A stretch of DNA of 5,250 nt from Methanosarcina sp. (GCA_013331265.1 DUGS01000164.1:897-6146); one strand, 5' to 3'; positions 1 through 5,250 are shown, numbered from the stretch's first letter. Notes: a model not told the origin generated them from the sequence alone. Translations and numbers: made by a program.

Positions 1-453
1 AAGGGCAGCTACTTTCAGGGTAAGGGCCTGGAGGTCTTCAGGCATATTTCCAAACTCTTTTTCACTGAGTTTTCTGAGTTTCTTTTCCCCTATCTTCTTT
101 TTATGCAGGAAAGCTGTCCAGGCAACAACCTGCCATAGTTTCTCAGGCAGATTGGCAGGAGGGTGCAGGAGCAGGATATCCCTTCCCGCCTTATGGTGGT
201 TTTCCAGGTCAGTAGTTACTCCTGAGTCGTGGACAAGAGCTGCTATTTCCACAAGCTTTCGGAATTCAGAGCCAAGCCCGTGGAAAGGAGCAAGGATATC
301 AAAAAGCTCGAGCACATTCCGAGCTACATTGTCGGCATGGCTGCGTTCAATCCCGTACCTGTGGTAAAGAGCCTCCAGGTCAAGGGGCTCGGGAGAGGGC
401 TTTTCTTTGTTCTCTGACACATTGTCCCCTGCTGAAATTGTATTGGATTTCAC
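1..453 (-). CDS. HD-domain protein, Ppx/GppA C-terminal-like (partial, 3' end outside window)
   Basis: The minus-strand frame gives 151 residues and stays open to the left edge, so the C-terminus is missing. After a polar stretch of about 25 residues come YGIERSHADNVARNVLELFD (H39), LVHDSG (H75, D76) and NHHKAGRDIL (H86, H87). This spacing of His and His-Asp matches metal-dependent HD phosphohydrolases, and the wording is closest to the HD domain that ends Ppx/GppA exopolyphosphatase and (p)ppGpp phosphatases. The actin-like catalytic domain that normally precedes it is absent, so this is a stand-alone HD protein; its substrate is unknown, and a phosphate-ester or polyphosphate role is only inferred. 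The GTG start at 451-453 is chosen because a GGAGG lies 5 nt upstream and an in-frame TAA (478-480) lies just beyond with no ATG between. A second GTG at 418-420, after AGGGG, is possible. It is divergent from the helicase gene. Confidence 0.8.
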   Translation of the reverse strand, partial: MKSNTISAGDNVSENKEKPSPEPLDLEALYHRYGIERSHADNVARNVLELFDILAPFHGLGSEFRKLVEIAALVHDSGVTTDLENHHKAGRDILLLHPPANLPEKLWQVVAWTAFLHKKKIGEKKLRKLSEKEFGNMPEDLQALTLKVAAL

Positions 454-458
454 TGAAT

Positions 459-463
459 CCTCC
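459..463 (-). promoter_or_regulatory. Ribosome binding site of the HD-domain gene
   Basis: Reading the minus strand, GGAGG is followed by five bases and then GTG. It is a strong Shine-Dalgarno match and decides the GTG start at 451-453 over the downstream GTG. Confidence 0.75.
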
Positions 464-529
464 TTCTTCCCTTTTCTTTACTTCTCTTTTCACTTACTTT
501 TTTTCTCTATTTTCCTCTTTTTTAGTCAA
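459..529 (-). other. Polypurine tract in the leader of the HD-domain gene
   Basis: Between the ribosome binding site and about position 529 the minus strand is almost only A and G, broken by a few T residues and one C-containing triplet. The expected mRNA leader would be purine-rich and poorly folded. No gene is visible here on either strand. Confidence 0.5.
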
Positions 530-615
530 CAAGGAAAATTAAGCTCTTTTGCTTTATGTAATCATGTTATGTGTACGCAATAAAGCAATTTATTCTACTA
601 ATTCTGTAGTAATAA

Positions 616-625
616 GATATAAAAA
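616..625 (-). promoter_or_regulatory. Candidate TATA box for the HD-domain gene
   Basis: The minus strand reads TTTTTATATC, similar to the archaeal TATA element. Transcription would begin about 25 nt downstream, near 590-595, leaving a leader of about 140 nt before the GTG start. Long leaders are common in Methanosarcina. The site is one of several AT-rich options in this spacer, so the call is tentative. Confidence 0.35.
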
Positions 626-690
626 TTTATTTAGAGAGAAGGCCTCAATACCAGAAAATCCAACTAGAGAGCCTGCCGATAACTAAATTA

Positions 691-699
691 TTATATATA
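691..699 (+). promoter_or_regulatory. TATA box of the XPB-Bax1 operon
   Basis: TTATATATA is centred about 26-27 nt before the ATG at 722. Archaeal transcription usually starts about 25 nt after the TATA centre, which would place the first transcribed base at or within a base or two of the start codon. There is no Shine-Dalgarno sequence between the box and the ATG. Both facts point to a leaderless or nearly leaderless mRNA. Confidence 0.6.
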
Positions 700-721
700 A
701 CATCTCGGATCTTAATAAATA

Positions 722-2206
722 ATGGTAAAAATCAGCTTCAAGCAGGGAACTATTCTCATAAAAGGCAATGTTAGGGTCCCGAATTCAGTATGGGATGAAA
801 GGAGCGGAAGTTTCAGGGCTCCTGCAATGTACTACAAAGATATTATCAATTATTTGAAAAATTCTGGGGTAAATTTTGAAGATTCTGTCCTTGACCTTCT
901 TCCCTGTCCTGACCTTGCAGCAGCTTACGAAGCTTCGGGAAAGAAGCTGAAGTTAAGGGACTATCAGGCAGAAGCTCTTATTTCCTGGGGGGAAAATGAA
1001 AAATGGGGAGTACTCGTCCTGCCTACAGGAAGCGGAAAGACTTTAACCGGTATCCGGGCAATTGCAGGTTGCAACACTCCTGCCCTTGTGGTTGTCCCGA
1101 CCTTGGACCTCCTTGAACAGTGGAAGAAAGAGCTTGAAGAAGCCTTTTCTATGGAGGTTGGAAAGCTTGGGGGAGGGGAAAAGGAAATTCTCCCAATAAC
1201 GGTTTCCACATATGACTCTGCCTATATTCACGCCGAAACCCTTGGGAACAGGTTCGGCCTCATAATTTTTGATGAAGTGCATCACCTTCCTGCAGCCGGT
1301 TACAGGAGCATTGCCGAGTTTTCCGCAGCACCCTGCAGGCTCGGGCTTACAGCCACATATGAAAGGGAAGACGGGCTGCATACCGAACTCAACCAGCTTG
1401 TAGGGGGAAAGGTTTATGAAAAAAAGGTCTCGGAACTTGCAGGCAAGCACCTTTCCCCTTATACGATAAAACGGATTAACGTGGCTCTCACTGACGAAGA
1501 ACAGAAAGAGTACGATCAGAATCACTCCATATTCCTTAATTACCTCAGAAAAACCGGCATGATTATGAGAAGCCCGCAGGACTTTCAAAAGCTGGTCATG
1601 AAAAGCGGGAGGGACCCTGAAGCCAGAAAAGCCCTTCTTGCAAGAAATGCAGCAAGAGACATTGCCTTTAACAGTTATTCTAAAATAGAGAAATTGAGAG
1701 AGATCCTGGCGCAGCACAGAGAGGATAGAGTATTTATCTTCACGGAACACAACCGGCTTGTGCACCGGATTTCCAATACCTTTTTTATTCCTGCGATCAC
1801 TTACAGGACTCCTTCAAAAGAAAGAAATTCCATTCTCGAAAAGTTCAGGCAGGGCAGGTACAGGGCTGTCGTTACCTCAAAGGTGCTTGATGAAGGGATC
1901 GATGTCCCGGAAGCAAATGTAGGAATTATAGCAAGCGGGACAGGAAGCAAACGGGCATATGTCCAGCGCCTTGGAAGGATCCTGAGGAAAAAAGAAGGAA
2001 AGGAAGCCATGCTTTACGAAATTATTGCTGAAGAAACTACGGAAACGGGAACTGCAAAGAGAAGAAAAGAGGCTTTCTCTTCCAGAAAAGGTCCGGCAGG
2101 AAGTCCCCGGAAAAAAGCAGAAAAAGAAAAGACAGAAATAGAAAATCAGGGGACAGGAAAAGTAAGCCCTGAAAGCCGGAAAGGTGGTCCTCATGCTGAC
2201 ATCTGA
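722..2206 (+). CDS. xpb: XPB/Rad25-family DNA repair helicase (SF2)
   Basis: This 494-residue protein is an ATP-dependent superfamily 2 DNA helicase/translocase of the archaeal XPB family, thought to open damaged DNA with its partner nuclease Bax1. Residues 1-75 correspond to the N-terminal damage-recognition-like domain. RDYQ (79-82), LPTGSGKT with Walker lysine K106, VVPTLDLLEQW (124-134), DEVHH (184-188) and LGLTAT (207-212) build the first RecA-like domain. The RED triplet (215-217) just after LGLTAT is a hallmark of XPB. Residues about 250-320 fit the thumb-like insertion. The second RecA-like domain holds VFIFTEHN (337-344), TSKVLDEGIDVP (385-396) and the arginine-finger motif QRLGRILR (415-422). 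All key motifs are intact. A Lys/Glu-rich tail (about 440-494) extends beyond the usual length of roughly 450 and is probably disordered. The stop overlaps the downstream bax1 start by 14 nt, indicating coupled translation. The ATG is set by the TATA box 26 nt upstream. Confidence 0.93.
   Translation: MVKISFKQGTILIKGNVRVPNSVWDERSGSFRAPAMYYKDIINYLKNSGVNFEDSVLDLLPCPDLAAAYEASGKKLKLRDYQAEALISWGENEKWGVLVLPTGSGKTLTGIRAIAGCNTPALVVVPTLDLLEQWKKELEEAFSMEVGKLGGGEKEILPITVSTYDSAYIHAETLGNRFGLIIFDEVHHLPAAGYRSIAEFSAAPCRLGLTATYEREDGLHTELNQLVGGKVYEKKVSELAGKHLSPYTIKRINVALTDEEQKEYDQNHSIFLNYLRKTGMIMRSPQDFQKLVMKSGRDPEARKALLARNAARDIAFNSYSKIEKLREILAQHREDRVFIFTEHNRLVHRISNTFFIPAITYRTPSKERNSILEKFRQGRYRAVVTSKVLDEGIDVPEANVGIIASGTGSKRAYVQRLGRILRKKEGKEAMLYEIIAEETTETGTAKRRKEAFSSRKGPAGSPRKKAEKEKTEIENQGTGKVSPESRKGGPHADI
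2182..2187 (+). promoter_or_regulatory. Ribosome binding site of bax1, inside the helicase gene
   Basis: AGGTGG lies five bases before the ATG at 2193. It contains the upstream candidate GTG (2184-2186), so the two starts compete. The spacing and the family's conserved beginning favour the ATG. Confidence 0.5.
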
Positions 2207-4013
2207 CCTCCTTGTAACCCGCGTCTCCAGAGGAAAGATCCGGCCGGCATATGCAGTTTTTGACTCGGAAAACCTTGAGCTTGCAGAACTTCTTATAGAG
2301 ACCTTCAAGCAGCATGTCGGAAAAACTTACGGCGACCTGCTTGCAGAACTTGAAGGCTATGAAGAGATGAACTACCGCTTTATCCGGGGTCTTTCGCAGC
2401 TTCTAGGAAGGAGGGCTTTGGTCGAGACCTCTTCAGCCGTTGACCCTTCCAGAGCCAGGGAAGCTGTATTTGAAGCCTGTGAGGGAATGGCCCTTTTTCC
2501 TGCCGAAAGGCAAACGGCGCTGCAAATAGCCGCAAGAAATCTCTCAATTTCAGTTCCTGATCTCGAAAAATCTTTATGGGCAGACCTTGAGGAAAACCAG
2601 GTCCTCAAAGAATTCAATCCTCCGGCCCCTGCAGAACTCTTAAGGCAGTATAATATCTCCCTTACTCAGACCCTGCTTTTCCGGGCTGTTGACATGGATA
2701 TCTGGATTACAGGCGATTTTCAGAGAGTCCTCTGGAAAATCCTCAAGTCCGGGCTTATGTATTCCCTTGAGGATACACAGGAAACAGAAAGCGGAAAGCA
2801 GGAAATAGAAGGCGGAAATAGAGATAGTAAAAGAATGGATGAAACCAAAGACTCTGAAAGGTTAAAAAGCGTTCACCTCCACCTTGACGGGCCCGCATCA
2901 CTTTTCAGAATGTCGGAACGATACGGAAATTCTTTTGCCAAACTCTTTCCGATTCTCCTGAAATCAAAGGGCTGGAGATTGAAGGCAGGTATTCTTCACA
3001 AAGGTTACCAGGGAAAGCGAGTCCTCGAATTTGCCCTTGATGACTCTGAAGAAGCTTTCAGGTTCATATCCAGAGCACCTGGCTGTCCCGAAGGGATTTC
3101 TCGCGACTTTCATCTTGCGGAAGGACAGGAAGAATACAAAGCCGGGACCATAACAGGAATCGAAAAAGAGCCTGAATTTATAGACAAGGAAACTGGAACT
3201 CAGGACGCAGAAACAGATACTGAAAGTGAAGCTTTCGACAGCACTTATGAGCAGCAGTTTGCAAATTTCAGTTTCGGGGGCTGGGAGATAAAAAGGGAGC
3301 CTACAATTCTAAAAGCAGGCAGGTTCGCTTTTGTTCCGGATTTTTCCATGCAGAAGAACGGGATAAAAGTTTATGCAGAAATTGTTGGCTTCTGGACTCC
3401 TGACTATCTTAAAAAGAAAACCGAGAAACTCAAAGAGGTTAAAGAACCTGTTATTCTCCTGATTAACAGGAAGCTTAAGTGTTCGGAAAAAGATTTTCCT
3501 GCACAGGATGTGATTTTCTTTGACAGGAAGATTCCTGCAAATGAGGTCACTCAGGTGCTTAGAAAATACGAGGAAAAAAGGCTTTCAGAAGACATTTCAA
3601 AGCTGAGTGAAACGGAGATTCCTCTTTCAGGGGAACTGATAAGCCTTGAAGAAATCGCAGCCGACAAAGGAGTTATGCCTGAAGCTTTAAAAGAGGTGCT
3701 TGCCGAAAGGCTTGCAGATACCCGAGAATCTAAAAAATCTGGGGTGAAAAAAGAACTCCGGGAGCACGAAGAGTCCGGAAAATACAGAGATTATGTGCTT
3801 CTTGAAAATTATGTAGTCCACAGGCAGCTGCTTGAGCGAATAAATCTTGAGCTTGAAAAGCCAGGAGTTGTGAAGACTTACGCCGATGCGGTTAAAGTCT
3901 TTGAGGAATTCGGGCTTGATAGCAGCCTGTATTATCCTGTGCTTGAACACCTGGGGTATAGGGTAATATGGATAGGGCTGAGTGAAGAGAATGCAAAAAT
4001 TAGAAAAAATTAG
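2193..4013 (+). CDS. bax1: Bax1-type nuclease, DUF790 family (XPB partner)
   Basis: This 606-residue protein belongs to the DUF790 family, whose archaeal members (Bax1, binds archaeal XPB) are structure-specific nucleases that cut bubble or branched DNA opened by XPB. It begins MLTSDLLVTRVSRGKIRPAYA, typical of the family start, so the ATG at 2193 is preferred over a GTG at 2184 that would add three residues. The nuclease core is the PD-(D/E)xK-like segment: E353 in YEQQFA, VPDF (P382, D383) and YAEIVGFWTPDYL (E396). Residue 398, where lysine would sit in ExK, is valine. Residues 197-230 and about 315-350 are Glu/Lys/Ser-rich linkers, the first containing a short tandem duplication. About 130 residues after the nuclease core (477-606) are charged and helical; no fold is assigned. 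It is longer than crenarchaeal Bax1, which I recall as about 400 residues. It overlaps the helicase by 14 nt. The stop is TAG. Confidence 0.88.
   Translation: MLTSDLLVTRVSRGKIRPAYAVFDSENLELAELLIETFKQHVGKTYGDLLAELEGYEEMNYRFIRGLSQLLGRRALVETSSAVDPSRAREAVFEACEGMALFPAERQTALQIAARNLSISVPDLEKSLWADLEENQVLKEFNPPAPAELLRQYNISLTQTLLFRAVDMDIWITGDFQRVLWKILKSGLMYSLEDTQETESGKQEIEGGNRDSKRMDETKDSERLKSVHLHLDGPASLFRMSERYGNSFAKLFPILLKSKGWRLKAGILHKGYQGKRVLEFALDDSEEAFRFISRAPGCPEGISRDFHLAEGQEEYKAGTITGIEKEPEFIDKETGTQDAETDTESEAFDSTYEQQFANFSFGGWEIKREPTILKAGRFAFVPDFSMQKNGIKVYAEIVGFWTPDYLKKKTEKLKEVKEPVILLINRKLKCSEKDFPAQDVIFFDRKIPANEVTQVLRKYEEKRLSEDISKLSETEIPLSGELISLEEIAADKGVMPEALKEVLAERLADTRESKKSGVKKELREHEESGKYRDYVLLENYVVHRQLLERINLELEKPGVVKTYADAVKVFEEFGLDSSLYYPVLEHLGYRVIWIGLSEENAKIRKN
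2780..2821 (+). repeat. 21-bp imperfect tandem duplication inside bax1
   Basis: Two adjacent 21-bp units (2780-2800 and 2801-2821) match at 16 of 21 positions. They encode ETESGKQ followed by EIEGGNR, residues 197-210 of the nuclease, within a hydrophilic linker. The unit is a multiple of three, so the frame is kept. Confidence 0.6.
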
Positions 4014-4037
4014 AGTAATTGAGCCACAAAAACTCTA
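3995..4037 (-). terminator. Stem-loop plus T-tract terminating porB
   Basis: On the minus strand, downstream of the porB TAA, TAGAGT (4037-4032) pairs with ACTCTA (4016-4011) across a 15-nt loop. It is followed at once by ATTTTTTCTAATTTTT (4010-3995), giving runs of six and five T. Archaeal termination depends mainly on such oligo-T tracts. The T-tract falls inside the end of bax1, so the two convergent transcripts probably overlap. On the plus strand the same inverted repeat has no nearby T-run and is a weak terminator at best. Confidence 0.45.
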
Positions 4038-4040
4038 CTG

Positions 4041-4931
4041 TTATTGAAGCCCGTAATGTTTTATATTCCAGTCCGCCATGGCCTGAATTTTCTTGATTTC
4101 CTCTTCGCCGCCCTCCATGGTGAAGAGATGCCTGAAGCGTTTCTGGGCCCTGAGGTATTCCTCAACTGGCCTCGGGTTCTTGATTTTTCTTACCTGTGTG
4201 ATTTCTCCGTTTTCCATTTCGTATATGGGCCAGAGGCAGGTCTCGACTGCCAGTCTGGCAACTTCGAGAGTCTTTGAGGTGTCAAAGCCCCAGCCTGTTG
4301 TACAGGGAGCGTGGGCGTGGATATATGTTGGGCCCACGGTTTCCGTAGCTTTCTTTACTTTACGTATCATGTCTCTCGGATAGCCGATTGAGGTTGTGGC
4401 CACATATGGAGAGCCGTGGGCTGCCATGATAGCTGGCATGTTCTTTTTGGGGTGCGGGTTTCCGAAGGAAAATTTCCCGGCTGGAGTTGTTGTGGTGCTG
4501 GCATCAAAAGGAGTTCCGCTGCTGCGCTGTACTCCGGTGTTCATATACGCTTCATTATCCATACAGATATAGGTAAAGTCATGGCCGCGCTCAAAAGCAC
4601 CTGAGATAGCCCCAAAACCTATATCCATTGTAGCGCCGTCGCCTCCTATAACTATTACCTTGATATCGTCCTTTTTGCCAAGGGCTTTTAAAGCGGCTTC
4701 CACACCTGAAGCTACTGCCCCCCCATTTTCAAAAAGGGAATGAATCCAGGGAACCTGCCAGGAAGATGACGGGTAAGGCGTACTTGTGACTTCCAGACAG
4801 CCCGTTGGATTAACGATAATACAGTTGGGCCCCGCTCCCATGAGTGTGAATTTTGCAACAAAAACGTCACAGCAGCCCGGACAGGCGCTGTGTCCCGACG
4901 TAATATATGTTTTAGGTGCAGTTTTACTCAT
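4041..4931 (-). CDS. porB: Pyruvate:ferredoxin oxidoreductase (pyruvate synthase), beta subunit PorB
   Basis: PorB is the thiamine-diphosphate-binding subunit of the cytoplasmic PorABCD/PorABGD complex. The complex interconverts pyruvate plus CoA with acetyl-CoA plus CO2 using ferredoxin; in methanogens it makes pyruvate from acetyl-CoA for biosynthesis. The 296 residues are full length for the family. ACPGC (C17, C20), GCLEV (C45) and HAPC (C210) supply the four cysteines expected for the [4Fe-4S] cluster of PorB. The ThDP/Mg motif starts at GGDG (96-99) and ends at NEAYMNTG (126-133). No key residue is missing. The ATG at 4931 follows GGGGG with 8 nt spacing and shares an ATGA with a short upstream frame. 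The expected neighbour porA is not present in the 319 bases upstream, although the genes normally sit together. The gene converges on bax1, 27 bases apart. It should work only with PorA and the other subunits encoded elsewhere. Confidence 0.95.
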   Translation of the reverse strand: MSKTAPKTYITSGHSACPGCCDVFVAKFTLMGAGPNCIIVNPTGCLEVTSTPYPSSSWQVPWIHSLFENGGAVASGVEAALKALGKKDDIKVIVIGGDGATMDIGFGAISGAFERGHDFTYICMDNEAYMNTGVQRSSGTPFDASTTTTPAGKFSFGNPHPKKNMPAIMAAHGSPYVATTSIGYPRDMIRKVKKATETVGPTYIHAHAPCTTGWGFDTSKTLEVARLAVETCLWPIYEMENGEITQVRKIKNPRPVEEYLRAQKRFRHLFTMEGGEEEIKKIQAMADWNIKHYGLQ

Positions 4932-4984
4932 AGCAATTTCCCCCAGGGTCCAGTAACTTGGCTTTCAGCCGCAGGTTTTTCCCC
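4928..4984 (-). pseudogene. Possible 3' remnant of an upstream gene (porA?) at the porB junction
   Basis: A minus-strand frame ends with PAAESQVTGPWGKLL and a TGA that shares ATGA with the porB start, the classic junction of translationally coupled genes. The frame is closed by an in-frame TGA at 4985-4987 after only 18 residues and has no ATG start. The expected upstream partner of porB is porA, so this could be the surviving tail of porA after a deletion or rearrangement. I do not recognise the tail itself as PorA; chance is the alternative. Confidence 0.3.
4940..4944 (-). promoter_or_regulatory. Ribosome binding site of porB
   Basis: GGGGG on the minus strand (within TGGGGGAAATTGCTATG) lies 8 nt before the porB ATG. 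It is a reasonable Shine-Dalgarno sequence and confirms the start at 4931. Confidence 0.6.
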
Positions 4985-5004
4985 TCAATAGTTATCATCC
5001 TCTT

Positions 5005-5014
5005 AAATATATAA
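5005..5014 (-). promoter_or_regulatory. TATA box for porB
   Basis: The minus strand reads TTATATATTT. Transcription would start near 4983-4985, leaving a leader of about 50 nt that contains the ribosome binding site. The predicted start falls where the possible upstream-gene remnant begins, so porB appears to have its own promoter here. Confidence 0.5.
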
Positions 5015-5016
5015 TA

Positions 5017-5064
5017 TTGCCTGGATTTTATGACACACCCTCGCCTGAATATTATGACGCGCCC
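5017..5064 (-). repeat. Two tandem 24-bp imperfect repeats upstream of the porB TATA box
   Basis: On the minus strand the two abutting units begin GGGCGCGTCATAATATTCAG (5064-5041) and GGGTGTGTCATAAAATCCAG (5040-5017), matching at 19 of 24 positions. The nearer unit ends two bases before the TATA box. The position is suitable for an activator or for the TFB recognition zone; a transcription-factor role is inferred only from position. Confidence 0.55.
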
Positions 5065-5084
5065 AGGTTAGGTATCATGAAACC

Positions 5085-5107
5085 ATCAATCCCGATAAAC
5101 CATTGAT
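5085..5107. repeat. Short inverted repeat ATCAAT / ATTGAT
   Basis: Six-base arms at 5085-5090 and 5102-5107 are separated by 11 bases in the AT-rich spacer upstream of porB. It is short enough to be chance, but it sits among other repeats. Confidence 0.25.
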
Positions 5108-5109
5108 CC

Positions 5110-5153
5110 GTATCAAGATTTAACCTTTAAAATATCAGGTATCAAGATTTTAA
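5110..5153 (+). repeat. Direct repeat GTATCAAGATTT(T)AA
   Basis: GTATCAAGATTTAA (5110-5123) recurs as GTATCAAGATTTTAA (5139-5153), 29 bases apart, differing by one T. A related GGTATCA occurs at 5071-5077. The function is unknown. Confidence 0.45.
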
Positions 5154-5198
5154 TAATAATTATTTTAATAAGTCAAAATAACAGGAAGAAAAGTTGGC

Positions 5199-5248
5199 GC
5201 GAGTTCACTTCACCCCCTACCTCAAAGAAGGGCGTCTGTGGAACCCGC
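5199..5248. repeat. Imperfect palindrome at the right edge, possibly a mobile-element end
   Basis: GCGAGTTCAC (5199-5208) pairs with GTGGAACCCGC (5238-5248) apart from one mismatch and one bulge, and an inner CCCTAC can pair with GAAGGG. The segment is clearly richer in G and C than the AT-rich spacer before it. Hairpins of this shape occur at the ends of IS200/IS605-type elements in Methanosarcina, but no transposase is visible and the window stops here. Confidence 0.3.
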
Positions 5249-5250
5249 AC

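Larger units (their letters stand above)
4932..5250. other. Intergenic region upstream of porB without a complete gene
   Basis: These 319 bases hold the porB ribosome binding site, a possible gene remnant, a TATA box, several short repeats and an edge palindrome. Reading frames are broken by frequent stops on both strands; no protein of more than about 47 residues is possible in the frames examined next to porB. A minus-strand frame entering from the right edge and closing with TGA near 5173-5175 has no recognisable content. Confidence 0.5.

Noticed and set aside
152..417. Two plus-strand frames of 71 and 62 residues at the left end
   Set aside because: They are antisense to the HD-domain gene, whose motifs on the minus strand are clear.
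596..611. TACTA / TAGTA inverted repeat near the HD-gene TATA box
   Set aside because: Arms of only five bases in AT-rich DNA are likely by chance.
618..627. Plus-strand TATA-like sequence TATAAAAATT as the helicase promoter
   Set aside because: It would need a leader of about 70 nt without a Shine-Dalgarno sequence, while the box at 691-699 is at the ideal distance from the ATG.
1043..1765. 240-residue minus-strand open frame opposite the helicase
   Set aside because: It lies fully antisense to an intact XPB helicase with all motifs. It has no recognisable domain and is rich in Phe, Cys and Arg as expected from a shadow frame.
2184..2192. GTG at 2184 as the start of bax1
   Set aside because: It would add only three residues, its own Shine-Dalgarno is weak, and the family start (MLTSDLL) matches the ATG at 2193. 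It cannot be fully excluded.
1877..2315. Minus-strand frames of 143 and 92 residues across the XPB-Bax1 overlap
   Set aside because: They are antisense to the lysine-rich helicase tail, which gives artificial Phe/Ser/Leu-rich runs. No domain and no convincing start signal.
4044..4604. Plus-strand frames opposite porB
   Set aside because: Antisense to a full-length, unambiguous PorB; composition fits shadows.
4924..4998. 24-residue frame starting ATG at 4998 and overlapping porB by 8 nt
   Set aside because: Its ATG lies about 11 nt after the TATA centre, upstream of the expected transcript start. No similarity is recognised, and the alternative frame with the ATGA junction is a better candidate for a gene tail.
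1..5250. CRISPR array, tRNA or rRNA genes
   Set aside because: No regularly spaced repeats with unique spacers and no cloverleaf-like or rRNA-like stretch was seen; the only tandem repeats are two-copy units.

Overview
The window looks like chromosomal DNA of a methanogenic archaeon, most probably Methanosarcina or a close relative. The evidence is an archaeal XPB (Rad25-type) helicase next to a DUF790/Bax1 nuclease, a separate PorB subunit of the archaeal four-subunit pyruvate:ferredoxin oxidoreductase, TATA-box promoters in AT-rich spacers, and GGAGG/GGGGG-type ribosome binding sites. The species cannot be fixed from the sequence.

Layout. At 1-453, minus strand, lies the N-terminal part of an HD-domain protein resembling the C-terminal domain of Ppx/GppA phosphatases; it runs off the left edge. 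Positions 454-721 form a divergent AT-rich promoter region with a pyrimidine-rich block on the plus strand and TATA boxes facing both ways. At 722-4013, plus strand, is a two-gene operon: an XPB-family helicase whose end overlaps the start of a Bax1-type nuclease. The pair is the known archaeal XPB-Bax1 DNA unwinding and incision module, proposed to act in nucleotide excision repair. At 4041-4931, minus strand, porB converges on it with only 27 bases between stop codons; a stem-loop and T-tract there probably end the porB transcript. Positions 4932-5250 carry no convincing complete gene. They hold a TATA box for porB, an imperfect 24-bp tandem repeat directly upstream of it, further short repeats, and an imperfect palindrome at the right edge.

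The main oddity is the porB upstream region. In Methanosarcina, porB is normally preceded by porA. Here porB keeps an ATGA junction with a short in-frame tail that looks like the end of an upstream gene, but that frame closes after 18 residues and is followed by a promoter-like region. This suggests porB was cut off from its operon and given its own promoter, by inference only. I found no CRISPR array, tRNA or rRNA, and no clearly undescribed multi-gene system; XPB-Bax1 is an established pair.
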